A stretch of DNA of 64,000 bases from Bacillus sp. SB49 (GTDB taxonomy: Bacteria > Bacillota > Bacilli > Bacillales > Halobacillaceae): positions 2,827,501 through 2,891,500 of the forward strand of contig NZ_CP048117.1 of the NCBI RefSeq assembly GCF_000469135.2, in the 5' to 3' direction. Positions 42,034 through 50,335 of this stretch are shown here, piece by piece. Numbering within the stretch: position 1 is the first letter of the stretch; each line of letters opens with the position of its first letter. The position numbers and the translations under genes were made by a program. The notes below the pieces were generated by a model. That model did not search any database and was not told the DNA's origin. It saw only the letters and a program-made list of their open reading frames with translations.

Positions 42034-43254
42034 TCATTCTACAGCCAGGTCGACAACTTTGCCCTCTTCAATGACACCGATACGAAGATTGGTATGGAAG
42101 CCACCGTTCTCATCCAACTTAACAATGGTATAAACCTGCTTCTCTTCCGGCAGTGCTTCCAGACCTTTCTGCATATTTGCCCGGATTGCCTCAGGATTAT
42201 CGACACTGCCTGCTGCTTTCATTGCTTCCATAAAAATATACGTGGCAACATAGTGATAGCCGGCCTCCGATCCAGGTGTTTCCCCATGTTCAGCTTCATA
42301 TTTTTCTATGAATTCAGCCGTACCCGGAAAATCAGAATCTACTAATGGAAGCACTCCGACAGAACCGTTCAACATGTCATAGGATTCTGTAACGACTTTC
42401 ATCTCATCGAACTTCGCCTGGTCCATGACAAGGAATCCGCCTTCAAAACCAAGCTCTCTTGCCTGCTTGGCTACTTTCGCCGTCGGTTCCGAAGGTCCTC
42501 CGATAAAGAGTACGTCCGGATCTTCCTTCAGCGCATTTGTCACGAGTGTGAAGAAATCCGTATCTTTTGTGAAATCGATGGAGGAGTTGTAGACGACCTC
42601 GCCACCCTGCTCCTCCCAGTAAGGAACAAGTGCTTCCGTCCAGTCTTTTCCGTATTGTGTCGCTGCAGGGAGTGCTGCGAGCTTCTTCCCATGGTTCTCC
42701 ATGGCATAATTAGTGAACGGCTCCAAATAGCCATCATAGCTGGGCGGAATTCTTACCGTCAGTTCATTGCCTGCTGCTGTAATGTCCGGCTCACTGGAAT
42801 AGGCGGCTACTAAGAAATTTTCCTCTTCATTGAAGACCTGCATTGCTTTGATTCCACCGCTGTGAGGAGAGAAAATGATCGGTGTGTCATTCTCCTGAAG
42901 CATGCGTTTAGCGTTCGCTGCCGTTTCGTTCGGGAGGTATTTGTCGTCGAGAGCAACGACGTTGAACTTATACGTCTGTCCGTCGATTTCAAAACCACCG
43001 TTCTCATTAATTTCATCCACTGCCATCGAAAGCCCGTTCAAGGTTCTTTCCCCATAGTAGGCCGCAGGACCACTCAAAGGACCACTGTATCCGATATGGA
43101 CGACTTCCTCCCCGTCCTTCACTTCCGGCTCATTCGTTTTTGCATCCGCCTCTCCTTCTCCTCCCGACTGGGTGGACGGGTTATCAATACATCCTGCCAT
43201 AACCATCATCATCGCCAACATCACGAACAAAACCGATAGTTTCATAGATTTCAT
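42034..43254 (-). CDS. livK: Liv-type ABC transporter substrate-binding lipoprotein
   Basis: A 406-residue periplasmic-binding-like lipoprotein: MKSMKLSVLFVMLAMMMV then lipobox MAGC (Cys22) and an acidic linker. The LivK family part shows VHIGYSGPLSGPAAYYGERT and the type I fold to the end. Liv-type receptors bind branched-chain amino acids, short amides, urea, or aromatic acids. Being in one run with a CoA ligase and acyl-CoA enzymes suggests a carboxylic acid. It is the last of the five transporter genes, with its own ribosome binding site (GGAGG, 8 bases). Confidence 0.88.
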   Translation of the reverse strand: MKSMKLSVLFVMLAMMMVMAGCIDNPSTQSGGEGEADAKTNEPEVKDGEEVVHIGYSGPLSGPAAYYGERTLNGLSMAVDEINENGGFEIDGQTYKFNVVALDDKYLPNETAANAKRMLQENDTPIIFSPHSGGIKAMQVFNEEENFLVAAYSSEPDITAAGNELTVRIPPSYDGYLEPFTNYAMENHGKKLAALPAATQYGKDWTEALVPYWEEQGGEVVYNSSIDFTKDTDFFTLVTNALKEDPDVLFIGGPSEPTAKVAKQARELGFEGGFLVMDQAKFDEMKVVTESYDMLNGSVGVLPLVDSDFPGTAEFIEKYEAEHGETPGSEAGYHYVATYIFMEAMKAAGSVDNPEAIRANMQKGLEALPEEKQVYTIVKLDENGGFHTNLRIGVIEEGKVVDLAVE

Positions 43255-43290
43255 CGTATAATCCTCCTATGGTTTTTAACTGACTTGTGA

Positions 43291-43998
43291 TTACGCACCA
43301 ATATATGCTTTTCTTACGGTATCGTTGGCCAGCAGTTCTTCCGCCGTTCCTTGGACAACAACTCTGCCGCTTTCGTATACGTAGCCGCGATCCGCAATCT
43401 TCAAAGCTGCATAGGCATTTTGTTCCGCAAGCAGCACCGTTGTCCCGTCCTTATTAATCTTCCGGATGACGTCAAACATTTGCTCGACAATGAGCGGTGC
43501 GAGTCCGATGGATGGCTCGTCTAGAAGCAGAAGCTTGGGCTTCGCCATCATAGCCCGTCCAATGGCCAGCATCTGCTGCTGTCCTCCACTGAGTGATCCG
43601 GCAGCATCTTCCTTCTTATCGCGAAGGATCGGAAAAAGCTCATAGGCTTCTTCCAAAGATTGTTGAACCTGTTTCCGCTTTCTCCTGTGCACATATGCTC
43701 CCATTACAAGATTCTCTTTCACAGACATTTGCGGAAAAAGTTTTCGATCTTCCGCACACTGAACAATACCGGAACGGACGATTTTATCCGGAGCTGTCCC
43801 TTGAATGGGTTTTCCTTCAAACAGAATCGTACCAGTGCTCGGTTTATGAAGTCCGCTCACCGTATGGAAAGTAGTGCTTTTCCCCGCACCGTTCGAACCG
43901 AGGAGCACAACGAGTTCCCCTTCCGCTACGCGGAGATTGACATGTTCGACAGCGGCAAGATCGCCATATTTCACAGTCACATCCAACAGTTCAAGCAC
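43291..43998 (-). CDS. livF: Liv-type ABC transporter ATP-binding protein LivF
   Basis: A 235-residue ABC ATPase. Walker A GSNGAGKSTTFHTV near residue 35, signature GSLSGGQQQMLAIGRAMM, Walker B LLLLDEPSIGLAP, and switch His replaced by Gln in LLAEQNA as usual in LivF. The GTG start at 43998 has GGAGG eight bases upstream; an earlier GTG at 44004 is too close. It overlaps the LivG stop by eight bases. Confidence 0.92.
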   Translation of the reverse strand: MLELLDVTVKYGDLAAVEHVNLRVAEGELVVLLGSNGAGKSTTFHTVSGLHKPSTGTILFEGKPIQGTAPDKIVRSGIVQCAEDRKLFPQMSVKENLVMGAYVHRRKRKQVQQSLEEAYELFPILRDKKEDAAGSLSGGQQQMLAIGRAMMAKPKLLLLDEPSIGLAPLIVEQMFDVIRKINKDGTTVLLAEQNAYAALKIADRGYVYESGRVVVQGTAEELLANDTVRKAYIGA

Positions 43999-44755
43999 TG
44001 GCACTCCCTCCCAGGTAGGCTTCGATGACAGCTTGGTTATTCATTACTTCATCAGCTGTCCCTTCCGCAATCTTCTCGCCGTAATTCAACACCATGATTT
44101 TGCCTGCAAGTTTCATAATCATCTTCATTTTGTGCTCAATCAGACAGACAGTAATACCACGTTTGACCATTTTCTGCATGAGCTCTGCCAGGCCCTCCGT
44201 CTCCCCGGGGTTAATACCTGCGGTCGGTTCATCGAGAAAAACCACTTCCGGGTCGGTAGCGAGTGCCAGAGCAAAAGCGACACGTTTCTTTTCTTCCTGG
44301 GATATTCCTCCCGCAACTTTGTCGCGGACGTCCGTCAGTCCGACAAACTCCAGGACTTCCATCGCCTTATCCCGACACTTCTTCTCCTCTCTGTGGAATC
44401 GCTTCGTTCGGAGAATGGCATCCCACAGATTGGAATTCGTTCTCAGACGATGTCCAACAATGACGTTATCAAGCACCGTTGCCTGTTCAAATAAATTAGT
44501 GGTTTGGAAGGTTCGTGCCACTCCGAGCTTCGCAATCCTGTTCGGAGGCAGCTTTGTAATATCTTCTCCCTTGTAGAATACTTGACCGGTACTCGGTGTA
44601 TAGGTCCCGCTTAACAAATTGAAGAATGTCGATTTCCCGGCACCGTTCGGACCGATAATGGCATTGATTTTCCCTGCTTCAATTGTGAAGTCCACTTCAT
44701 TGACAGCGACAAGGCCTCCGAAGCGTTTCGTCAGCCCCTTCGTTTCCATTAACAT
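43991..44755 (-). CDS. livG: Liv-type ABC transporter ATP-binding protein LivG
   Basis: A 254-residue ABC ATPase. Walker A GPNGAGKSTFFNLLSG near residue 37, the LivG-specific GVARTFQTTNLFEQATVLDN Q-loop stretch, Walker B VVFLDEPTAGINPGET and switch His in CLIEHKMKMIM. The start at 44755 has AAGGAGG seven bases upstream; the ATG at 44761 is only one base from it. It pairs with LivF. Confidence 0.92.
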   Translation of the reverse strand: MLMETKGLTKRFGGLVAVNEVDFTIEAGKINAIIGPNGAGKSTFFNLLSGTYTPSTGQVFYKGEDITKLPPNRIAKLGVARTFQTTNLFEQATVLDNVIVGHRLRTNSNLWDAILRTKRFHREEKKCRDKAMEVLEFVGLTDVRDKVAGGISQEEKKRVAFALALATDPEVVFLDEPTAGINPGETEGLAELMQKMVKRGITVCLIEHKMKMIMKLAGKIMVLNYGEKIAEGTADEVMNNQAVIEAYLGGSASA

Positions 44756-44757
44756 CC

Positions 44758-45786
44758 TCATCCCTCCTTCACTTTTTGTTCCGATTCTTCTTCCTGTGGT
44801 TCGAAATACGCTTGGCGCCTTTTCGTTTCCGACCGCTTCTTCGACCCCATCTTTACGCGCCAGTCCATATAAGCTCCGGCAATCCCCCTCGGATAGAAAA
44901 TGATTAACAGGGTGAGGAGTGGACCGAAGATCAGCATTCGATAATCCTGCAGAAATTGAAGCGACTGGGACAGGGCTACGATGAGAAACGTACCGACTAT
45001 CGGTCCTGCTAAAGTGCCGATCCCGCCGACAAGCATGTACGTCAACAAGTCGAAGATGACCGTCATATAGCCAATATCAGGACCTATGAATCGAATGAAA
45101 GATGCATAGAGAGCACCGGCAAATCCAGCAAAGAAGGCAGACAGGACAAAGACAATCAGCTTATTCTTCATGGTCGAAATACCGATAGTTTTTGCAAGAT
45201 CCTCCCCATTACGGATGGCTATAAAAGTACGGCCGGTCAGCGAGTGTACGATGCGGTACATAACGAGTATGGTGAGTAAAAGAAAAAATAGGATTAAGTA
45301 ATATTGAGAGAGTGGTGTGTCAAATGACAATGGTCCAATTGCGGAGGGGGCGGGGATTCCAATCAAACCGCGGACACCGCCTGTGAGACTGTCCCATTTA
45401 TCAATGACAAGGTAGATGATGTAACCGACACAAAGCGTGTAGATCGCAAAGAAGTGTTCTCTCGTCCGAAGAGCAATTAATCCGACGAGACAGCCGATGG
45501 CGCTTGTGATCAGGCAGGCAAGCAGAAGAGACAGCCAGTAGTTGAGTTCTGCCTTGACCGTGAGGAGTCCCAGAGCATAAGCTCCGACAGCGAAGAAGCC
45601 GGCATGGGCAAGGGACAGATATCCCGTATAACCAGCGAGCAGGTTCAACCCATAGACCGCAATCATCCATATGAAGGCCAAAGTCAATACATGAAGGAAA
45701 TAACCGTTATTCAGAACGAAGGGAAACAAAACAGCGACGAGGATGAACCCAATAATCCAGCCCCGTTGTTTAAGAAGCGCTCCCAA
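44758..45786 (-). CDS. livM: Liv-type ABC transporter permease LivM
   Basis: A 342-residue permease with about nine membrane segments. LivM features include NLLAGYTGYLSLAHAGFFAV near residue 48 and GGVRGLIGIPAP near 140, and MLVGGIGTLAGPIVGTFLIV near 255. The charged C-terminal tail (SKKRSETKRRQAYFEPQEEE) is longer than in many LivM proteins. The TTG start lies directly after the LivH stop, with GGGAGGG seven bases upstream. Confidence 0.92.
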   Translation of the reverse strand: MGALLKQRGWIIGFILVAVLFPFVLNNGYFLHVLTLAFIWMIAVYGLNLLAGYTGYLSLAHAGFFAVGAYALGLLTVKAELNYWLSLLLACLITSAIGCLVGLIALRTREHFFAIYTLCVGYIIYLVIDKWDSLTGGVRGLIGIPAPSAIGPLSFDTPLSQYYLILFFLLLTILVMYRIVHSLTGRTFIAIRNGEDLAKTIGISTMKNKLIVFVLSAFFAGFAGALYASFIRFIGPDIGYMTVIFDLLTYMLVGGIGTLAGPIVGTFLIVALSQSLQFLQDYRMLIFGPLLTLLIIFYPRGIAGAYMDWRVKMGSKKRSETKRRQAYFEPQEEESEQKVKEG

Positions 45787-46650
45787 TCAAAATCCCTCCC
45801 TTGCAAATAAACCTTTAGGCTTGATGGACAAGATGGCGACCAGAAGCAGAAACGCGATAATGTCTTTATAATCGTTGGATATATAGGTTGCACCGAGACT
45901 CTCGGTAAAGCCAAGAATATAGCCGCCGAGAATCGCCCCCGGGACGCTGCCCATACCACCGATGATAATAATGACAAATGCCTTCAATATAACGAGGTGG
46001 CCCATTCCCGGAAAAACGAGGTTAATCGGTGCAGACAAGGAAGCAGCAATGGCGGCAAGCGCGCCTGAGATCATGAACGTCAGCATGGCAACTTTGTTTG
46101 TGTTGATACCGACAAGGTGTGCCCCTTCCCGATTCTGAGCCATCGCGATAATCGTCGCTCCGACGTATGTCTTTTTCAGGAACAAATAGAGGAGGACCAT
46201 GACAACAATGGCACCAACGTTGATCAGCACCCGCTGCACCGTCGCCGTCATTCCAAAAATATCGACGACCTGCCCATATGGGGTAACCATCGTGCGGTAA
46301 TCTGCTCCCCAAATTAATTGAGCGAAAGCTTCCAAAAATAACAGGATTCCGATGGCGGCAATTTTGTCATGGATCGGCGGGGCGTTACGGAGCGGATGAA
46401 ATACAATCCGGTCCATCAGTACACCAAGCAGACCGACAACGAGGACGGAGACGGCCATAGCAACCCAGTAATGGACACCGTAAAGCAGCATCATAGTCAG
46501 AGTGACATACGCCCCGAGCATATATAATGCACCGTGAGCAAAGTTAGGAATATGAAGAATACCGTAAACAAGGGTGAGACCAAGGGCAACCAGACTGTAG
46601 ACACTTCCGATTGTCAAGCCATTGAACAACTGTTGCATCAGAATATCCAT
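45787..46650 (-). CDS. livH: Liv-type ABC transporter permease LivH
   Basis: A 287-residue permease with about eight membrane segments. It starts LMQQLFNGLTIGSVYSLVAL and continues GLTLVYGILHIPNFAHGALY, both hallmarks of LivH, and has GGMGSVPGAILGGYILGFTE near residue 230. AAGGGGAAGTTTC precedes the ATG. It follows the CoA ligase gene across a hairpin and starts the run livH-M-G-F-K. Confidence 0.92.
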   Translation of the reverse strand: MDILMQQLFNGLTIGSVYSLVALGLTLVYGILHIPNFAHGALYMLGAYVTLTMMLLYGVHYWVAMAVSVLVVGLLGVLMDRIVFHPLRNAPPIHDKIAAIGILLFLEAFAQLIWGADYRTMVTPYGQVVDIFGMTATVQRVLINVGAIVVMVLLYLFLKKTYVGATIIAMAQNREGAHLVGINTNKVAMLTFMISGALAAIAASLSAPINLVFPGMGHLVILKAFVIIIIGGMGSVPGAILGGYILGFTESLGATYISNDYKDIIAFLLLVAILSIKPKGLFAREGF

Positions 46651-46683
46651 GAAACTTCCCCTTTACGCTCGATTTTTAAGCAT

Positions 46684-46705
46684 ATGCCCCGGCCGCCCGG
46701 GGCAT
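46684..46705 (-). terminator. hairpin between the CoA ligase and livH genes
   Basis: ATGCCCC and GGGGCAT arms with extra GC pairs form a very stable stem. No clear T run follows on the minus strand, so it may be a partial terminator or an RNA-processing or stabilising hairpin rather than a full stop. Confidence 0.5.
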
Positions 46706-46711
46706 CGGTGT

Positions 46712-48391
46712 TCAGGATTCTTGATTGGCTTCGACCTTTTTGCGTTCATCCTCCTGCAGTTTCCGCCACAAAATCTTTCCGCTGTTGGTCATCGGAAGTT
46801 CCTGGATGAATTCAATCATCCGCGGATATTTATAAGCGGCCATTCTCTCTTTCGACCATGCAATGATTTCTTCTTCTGTAATATCACCTTCGTAGGATTC
46901 GTTCAGAATGACGAACGCTTTGATATTTTCTCCTTTACGCGGATCCGGTACACCGACGACACACGCCTGCTGGACAGCGGGATGATCATAGAGAGCGGAT
47001 TCCACCTCTGTCGGCCATACGTTATACCCTGAAGCATTGATCATTCGTTTCAGTCGATCGACGATAAAGTAATAGCCCTCCTCATCCATCCGGCCGATGT
47101 CCCCCGTTCGGAAAAAGCTCTTTCCGTCCATATCAAGAAACGCATGCTCGTTCTCCTCCGGACGATTGTAATACCCGACCATGATTTGTGGACCGTTCAC
47201 AACGATTTCACCGACTTCTCCCGTCCCGACCTCCTCCAAGGTCGCAGGATCTATAATTCTCGCATCCACATTGAACGATGGAATACCGAGACATTGCATC
47301 TTCGGACGATCCGGTGGATTAAAATGGGTTTGGGCGATTGTTTCGGACAAACCGTATCCTTCAACAAATTCGAGGCCGGTAAGCTTGTACAGTTTTTCAC
47401 CAAGCGCTTTTGGAAAGGATGCTCCTCCGCCGGAGATGGCGTAGAGAGTGGTCAAATCCTCTGCTTTCACTTCCGGATTGGCAAGAAAATCAACAAGCAT
47501 TGTGCTGATTGTCACCCAGTGCGTGCATGCTTCATCTCTGATCGTCCGTCTTGCCATTTCCCGGTTCCACCGCGTCATTACGACTGCGGTATTGCCACTA
47601 TAGACAGGCATAAGCATACTGTGGACCATACCTGTAACATGGAAGAATGGAAGCGTCGCGAGCGACTTGGAATCCATCGTCGTCCTGGACCAATAGAAGG
47701 CACCGAGTGTATTTGCCTGAACCGTACGATGCGTATGCATACATCCTTTCGGCAGCCCTGTCGTTCCCGAAGTATAAGGCATGACGGCAAGATCTTCTGC
47801 GCGGACATCGACATCTATCGGTGTATGCTCCCGCTCCAGAGCATCGCTCCAGAGGGTAATCGCTTCCGATTCGAATACCCTTTTCTCTGCTGTTACTTCC
47901 TGCGGCTGGAGTTCTTCATCCTTCTTCCCGCGATAATCGGAATACGCCGCAGACAGAATGCTATGTAAAGTCGTAGATGTTAGCAGCGGTTCCACGACGG
48001 ACATAAGCTCCTGACCTGCAATGGCATGCTCGATGGCTCCGTCTTTCACATAAAACGCGAGCTCTTCTGCTTTCAACATCGGATTGATGGGAACGACAAC
48101 AGCTCCTGTACGCAGAATGGCAAAAAAACTGACGATATACTGAGGGGCATTCTGCATCAATAAAAGGATTTTATCCCCTTTTTTGACCTCCCACTCTTTC
48201 TGCATATATCCGGCAAGGGCATCAACTTCCCCCAGCAGCTTCTCATACGGTATAGTCGTGCCATAATAAGAAATGGCCGCATGCTTCGGATAGCGGCGTG
48301 CGGACACTTGCAGGTTTTCATATATCGAGGTTTCCGGAATGGTCAGTGACTTCGTAAGCTTAGGCCAGAATTCATAATGTTTCGTGTGCAT
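46712..48391 (-). CDS. acyl-CoA synthetase / AMP-dependent CoA ligase
   Basis: A 559-residue ANL-family enzyme. The AMP-binding P-loop reads MPYTSGTTGLPKGCMHTH near residue 190, A5 motif EGYGLSETIAQTHFNPPD near 335, the hinge region DRLKRMINASGYNVWPTEVE near 445-464, and the catalytic Lys in MTNSGKILWRKLQ near the end. It activates a carboxylic acid with ATP to the acyl-CoA. Length and the FHVTGMVHSM stretch fit medium- or long-chain or aryl acid ligases; the substrate is not assignable. The ATG at 48391 has GGAGG seven bases upstream. A cre box lies 38 bases upstream. Confidence 0.92.
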   Translation of the reverse strand: MHTKHYEFWPKLTKSLTIPETSIYENLQVSARRYPKHAAISYYGTTIPYEKLLGEVDALAGYMQKEWEVKKGDKILLLMQNAPQYIVSFFAILRTGAVVVPINPMLKAEELAFYVKDGAIEHAIAGQELMSVVEPLLTSTTLHSILSAAYSDYRGKKDEELQPQEVTAEKRVFESEAITLWSDALEREHTPIDVDVRAEDLAVMPYTSGTTGLPKGCMHTHRTVQANTLGAFYWSRTTMDSKSLATLPFFHVTGMVHSMLMPVYSGNTAVVMTRWNREMARRTIRDEACTHWVTISTMLVDFLANPEVKAEDLTTLYAISGGGASFPKALGEKLYKLTGLEFVEGYGLSETIAQTHFNPPDRPKMQCLGIPSFNVDARIIDPATLEEVGTGEVGEIVVNGPQIMVGYYNRPEENEHAFLDMDGKSFFRTGDIGRMDEEGYYFIVDRLKRMINASGYNVWPTEVESALYDHPAVQQACVVGVPDPRKGENIKAFVILNESYEGDITEEEIIAWSKERMAAYKYPRMIEFIQELPMTNSGKILWRKLQEDERKKVEANQES

Positions 48392-48428
48392 ACATAGTCC
48401 TCCTTCTTCCTTTTTCACAAGACTTTTC

Positions 48429-48442
48429 TGTAAGCGCTTTCT
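48429..48442 (-). promoter_or_regulatory. cre box (CcpA) before the CoA ligase and importer genes
   Basis: The plus-strand 14-mer TGTAAGCGCTTTCT contains the TGTAAGCGCTTTC core and misses the consensus only at its last base. Placed between the SDR stop and the CoA ligase start, it could repress a local promoter or act as an internal roadblock. Confidence 0.65.
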
Positions 48443-48457
48443 AAACGGGGCGAAAAT

Positions 48458-49222
48458 TCAGCTGATCATCCATCCTCCATCGACCAGCAAATCGGTGCCT
48501 GTCATATAGGATGCTTCTTCGGAAGCTGCAAAGCAGATGACGGCTGCAATCTCTTCCGGTTTTCCTACCCTTTTCAATGCTGTATGACGTTGAATAGACT
48601 TCTCAAATTTTTCATTTTTCAACCCTTCTTCGGTCATCGATGTCACTGCAAATCCGGGAGAAACGGAATTGACGCGTACACCGGAATCTGCGAACTCCAA
48701 TGCCAGCGCTTTCGTGAAATTGATGACCGCGGCTTTTGATGAACTGTAATGCGGAATTTTCGCTCCTGCCTTATGTCCGGACAAAGAAGCAACATTCACA
48801 ATCGACCGTTTTCTACTTTCCTTCTCCATCATCAGTGGTGCCAATGCCTTCGATACGAGGAAGACACTCTTCAGGTTCACGTCCTGAATGCGGTCCCATT
48901 CTGACGCTTCCATTTCCAGAATAGAAGATTTCCCGGAGGTTCCCGCGTTGTTAACCAGAACATCCACGTTCCCATATGTTTCGTAGAGAAAAGCAGCAAG
49001 ACCAGCTAACTGCTCCTCTTCGGAAACGTCTGCTTGATAAATCGAAGCTCTTCGCGCTCCGAACGCTTCCTGAATATCCGCTGCCACATGCTCAAGCTTG
49101 GAAGTCGTCCGTCCTACAAGGACCACAACCGCTCCTTCTTCAGCCAGTCTCATAGCAGTCGCTGCTCCGATTCCGCTGCCGGCTCCGGTCACGACGGCGA
49201 CTGTGGAATCAAATCTTCCCAC
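48458..49222 (-). CDS. short-chain dehydrogenase/reductase
   Basis: A 254-residue classical SDR. The cofactor motif is VTGAGSGIGAATA near residues 9-21, NNAG near 88, catalytic Ser in VNVASLSGHK and YxxxK as HYSSSKAAVINFTKAL. It ends in GTDLLVDGGWMIS. It probably oxidises a hydroxyl of a catabolic intermediate with NAD(P). The GTG at 49222 has AAGGAG eight bases upstream; the GTG at 49231 is less well placed. It overlaps the thioesterase gene. Confidence 0.9.
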   Translation of the reverse strand: MGRFDSTVAVVTGAGSGIGAATAMRLAEEGAVVVLVGRTTSKLEHVAADIQEAFGARRASIYQADVSEEEQLAGLAAFLYETYGNVDVLVNNAGTSGKSSILEMEASEWDRIQDVNLKSVFLVSKALAPLMMEKESRKRSIVNVASLSGHKAGAKIPHYSSSKAAVINFTKALALEFADSGVRVNSVSPGFAVTSMTEEGLKNEKFEKSIQRHTALKRVGKPEEIAAVICFAASEEASYMTGTDLLVDGGWMIS

Positions 49223-49637
49223 GGCTCCCACTCCTTTCCGTCATAAGACAATCGTCAAGTAAAAGGCGAAGCTCATCGGGAATCCGTTCACTTATTTGCT
49301 TATCATAATTGAAATGAACAATGACGGCACTCGCTTTCGCTACCAGCTCCTCTGTTCCTTCGACGATGATCCGATGCCCGAAGGAAAAACTGCTGTTGCC
49401 GATATCAGATACCCAGGACTGGACAATAAGCGGCTGTCCGAAATAGGCCTGGCTGACGAAATCGCACGTCGTTGTTGCAAGGATGAACGTTCCAACTGTA
49501 TTCAAGTGGCTCGGGAAAATATCTTGAAAGAACTTTCCCCGTGCCTCTTCCAAGTAGATGAAGTAGCTTGTATTATTGACGTGTCCAGCCATATCCGTCT
49601 CGCAGAAACGGACCCTCACTTTACTCTCATGCTCCAC
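49209..49637 (-). CDS. 4-hydroxybenzoyl-CoA thioesterase family (YbgC-like) protein
   Basis: A 142-residue hot-dog protein. The motif VRFCETDMAGHVNNTSYFIY with the catalytic Asp (about residue 15) is the 4HBT signature. It hydrolyses an acyl-CoA thioester. The start is a GTG with AGGGG seven bases upstream. It begins a unit (thioesterase, SDR, CoA ligase, liv genes) right after the TetR gene, and a TetR-operator-like sequence lies just before it. Confidence 0.85.
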   Translation of the reverse strand: MEHESKVRVRFCETDMAGHVNNTSYFIYLEEARGKFFQDIFPSHLNTVGTFILATTTCDFVSQAYFGQPLIVQSWVSDIGNSSFSFGHRIIVEGTEELVAKASAVIVHFNYDKQISERIPDELRLLLDDCLMTERSGSRGKI

Positions 49638-49645
49638 TTCCTCAC

Positions 49646-49667
49646 CCCTTCTGACTAGTCAGTATGT
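49646..49667 (-). promoter_or_regulatory. degenerate TetR-operator-like site before the thioesterase gene
   Basis: On the minus strand one half reads ACATACTGAC, matching ACATAC-N2-AC of the palindrome at 56370-56391. The other half keeps GT but is otherwise degenerate. CTGACTAGTCAG in its middle is a perfect 12-base palindrome. It probably binds the adjacent TetR regulator weakly. Confidence 0.5.
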
Positions 49668-49673
49668 TATGGC

Positions 49674-49694
49674 GATAGCTCTTAAAGAGCTATC
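49674..49694 (-). repeat. hairpin after the TetR gene
   Basis: GATAGCTC and GAGCTATC are perfect arms around five bases, right after the regulator stop codon. Without a T run it is not a standard terminator; it may partially end or stabilise the transcript. Confidence 0.5.
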
Positions 49695-50259
49695 ATGATT
49701 TTGCAATTCCGTTCAAAATCATTTCAAGATAAATGGAAGTGAGATCCTCCTCAGAAACTTTCCCGGTTGGATCAAACCAATAATAGCTCCAGTTCGTCAT
49801 ACCAAGAATTCCACGTGTCACCATATCCGGATTCATCCCTTCCTCGAACTCCCCGTTCGAGATTCCTTCCTCGACTACCTTTTGGACATTCACCCGGAAC
49901 TGGTCCCTCTTTTCAATAATCGGTTCCAAGTAATCCGGACCCAGATTCCGCATTTCACGGAAAAAGATTCGGGCACTCTGCTTTCGATCCTTAATGCTGT
50001 GGATACTCATATAAATCATGCTGCGGAGCTTTTGCTTGCTATCTTTCGAGACGTCATGCAGAATCTCCTCCTGGTTCCGCAAAAGAAATTCAATGAAGTC
50101 CAAATGGATGACCGTCAAAAGCTCCTGTTTGTTTTTGAAATAATAGTAAAAGGTACCTTTTGTTACACCGATCTCTTCCACGATTTCCTGCAGAGACGTT
50201 TCGGTAAATCCTTTTTCATCAAAAAGGTGGATACTGGTATGAATGATTTTATCTCGCAT
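49693..50259 (-). CDS. TetR/AcrR-family transcriptional regulator
   Basis: A 188-residue regulator. The HTH is at about residues 5-50: IIHTSIHLFDEKGFTETSLQ then EEIGVTKGTFYYYFKNKQEL. The C-terminal ligand domain is not conserved enough to assign a ligand. Regulators of this group in acyl-CoA gene clusters usually repress until an acyl-CoA binds. It lies between the thiolase and thioesterase genes in the same direction, so it probably controls the whole region, including the palindrome at 56370-56391. The ATG lies 76 bases after the thiolase stop, across a possible own promoter. Confidence 0.92.
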   Translation of the reverse strand: MRDKIIHTSIHLFDEKGFTETSLQEIVEEIGVTKGTFYYYFKNKQELLTVIHLDFIEFLLRNQEEILHDVSKDSKQKLRSMIYMSIHSIKDRKQSARIFFREMRNLGPDYLEPIIEKRDQFRVNVQKVVEEGISNGEFEEGMNPDMVTRGILGMTNWSYYWFDPTGKVSEEDLTSIYLEMILNGIAKS

Positions 50260-50279
50260 AGAAAAACACGATCCTCTCG

Positions 50280-50312
50280 TTTAGGGATGATATAAATTAT
50301 AACATTCCTAAA
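50280..50312 (-). promoter_or_regulatory. inverted repeat around the TetR gene -10 region
   Basis: TTTAGGGATG and CATTCCTAAA are 10-base arms with one mismatch, enclosing TATAAT on the minus strand (50296-50301). The site is 20 bases before the TetR gene start and looks like a local control site. Its sequence differs from the ACATAC palindrome. Confidence 0.45.
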
Positions 50313-50335
50313 TCGGGAAAAAGCGACGGATTTCG

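Noticed and set aside
47144-47968. A 274-codon open frame on the plus strand opposite the CoA ligase
   Set aside because: It is antisense to a clear gene with all family motifs; the composition (many Arg, His, Cys) is that of a shadow frame.
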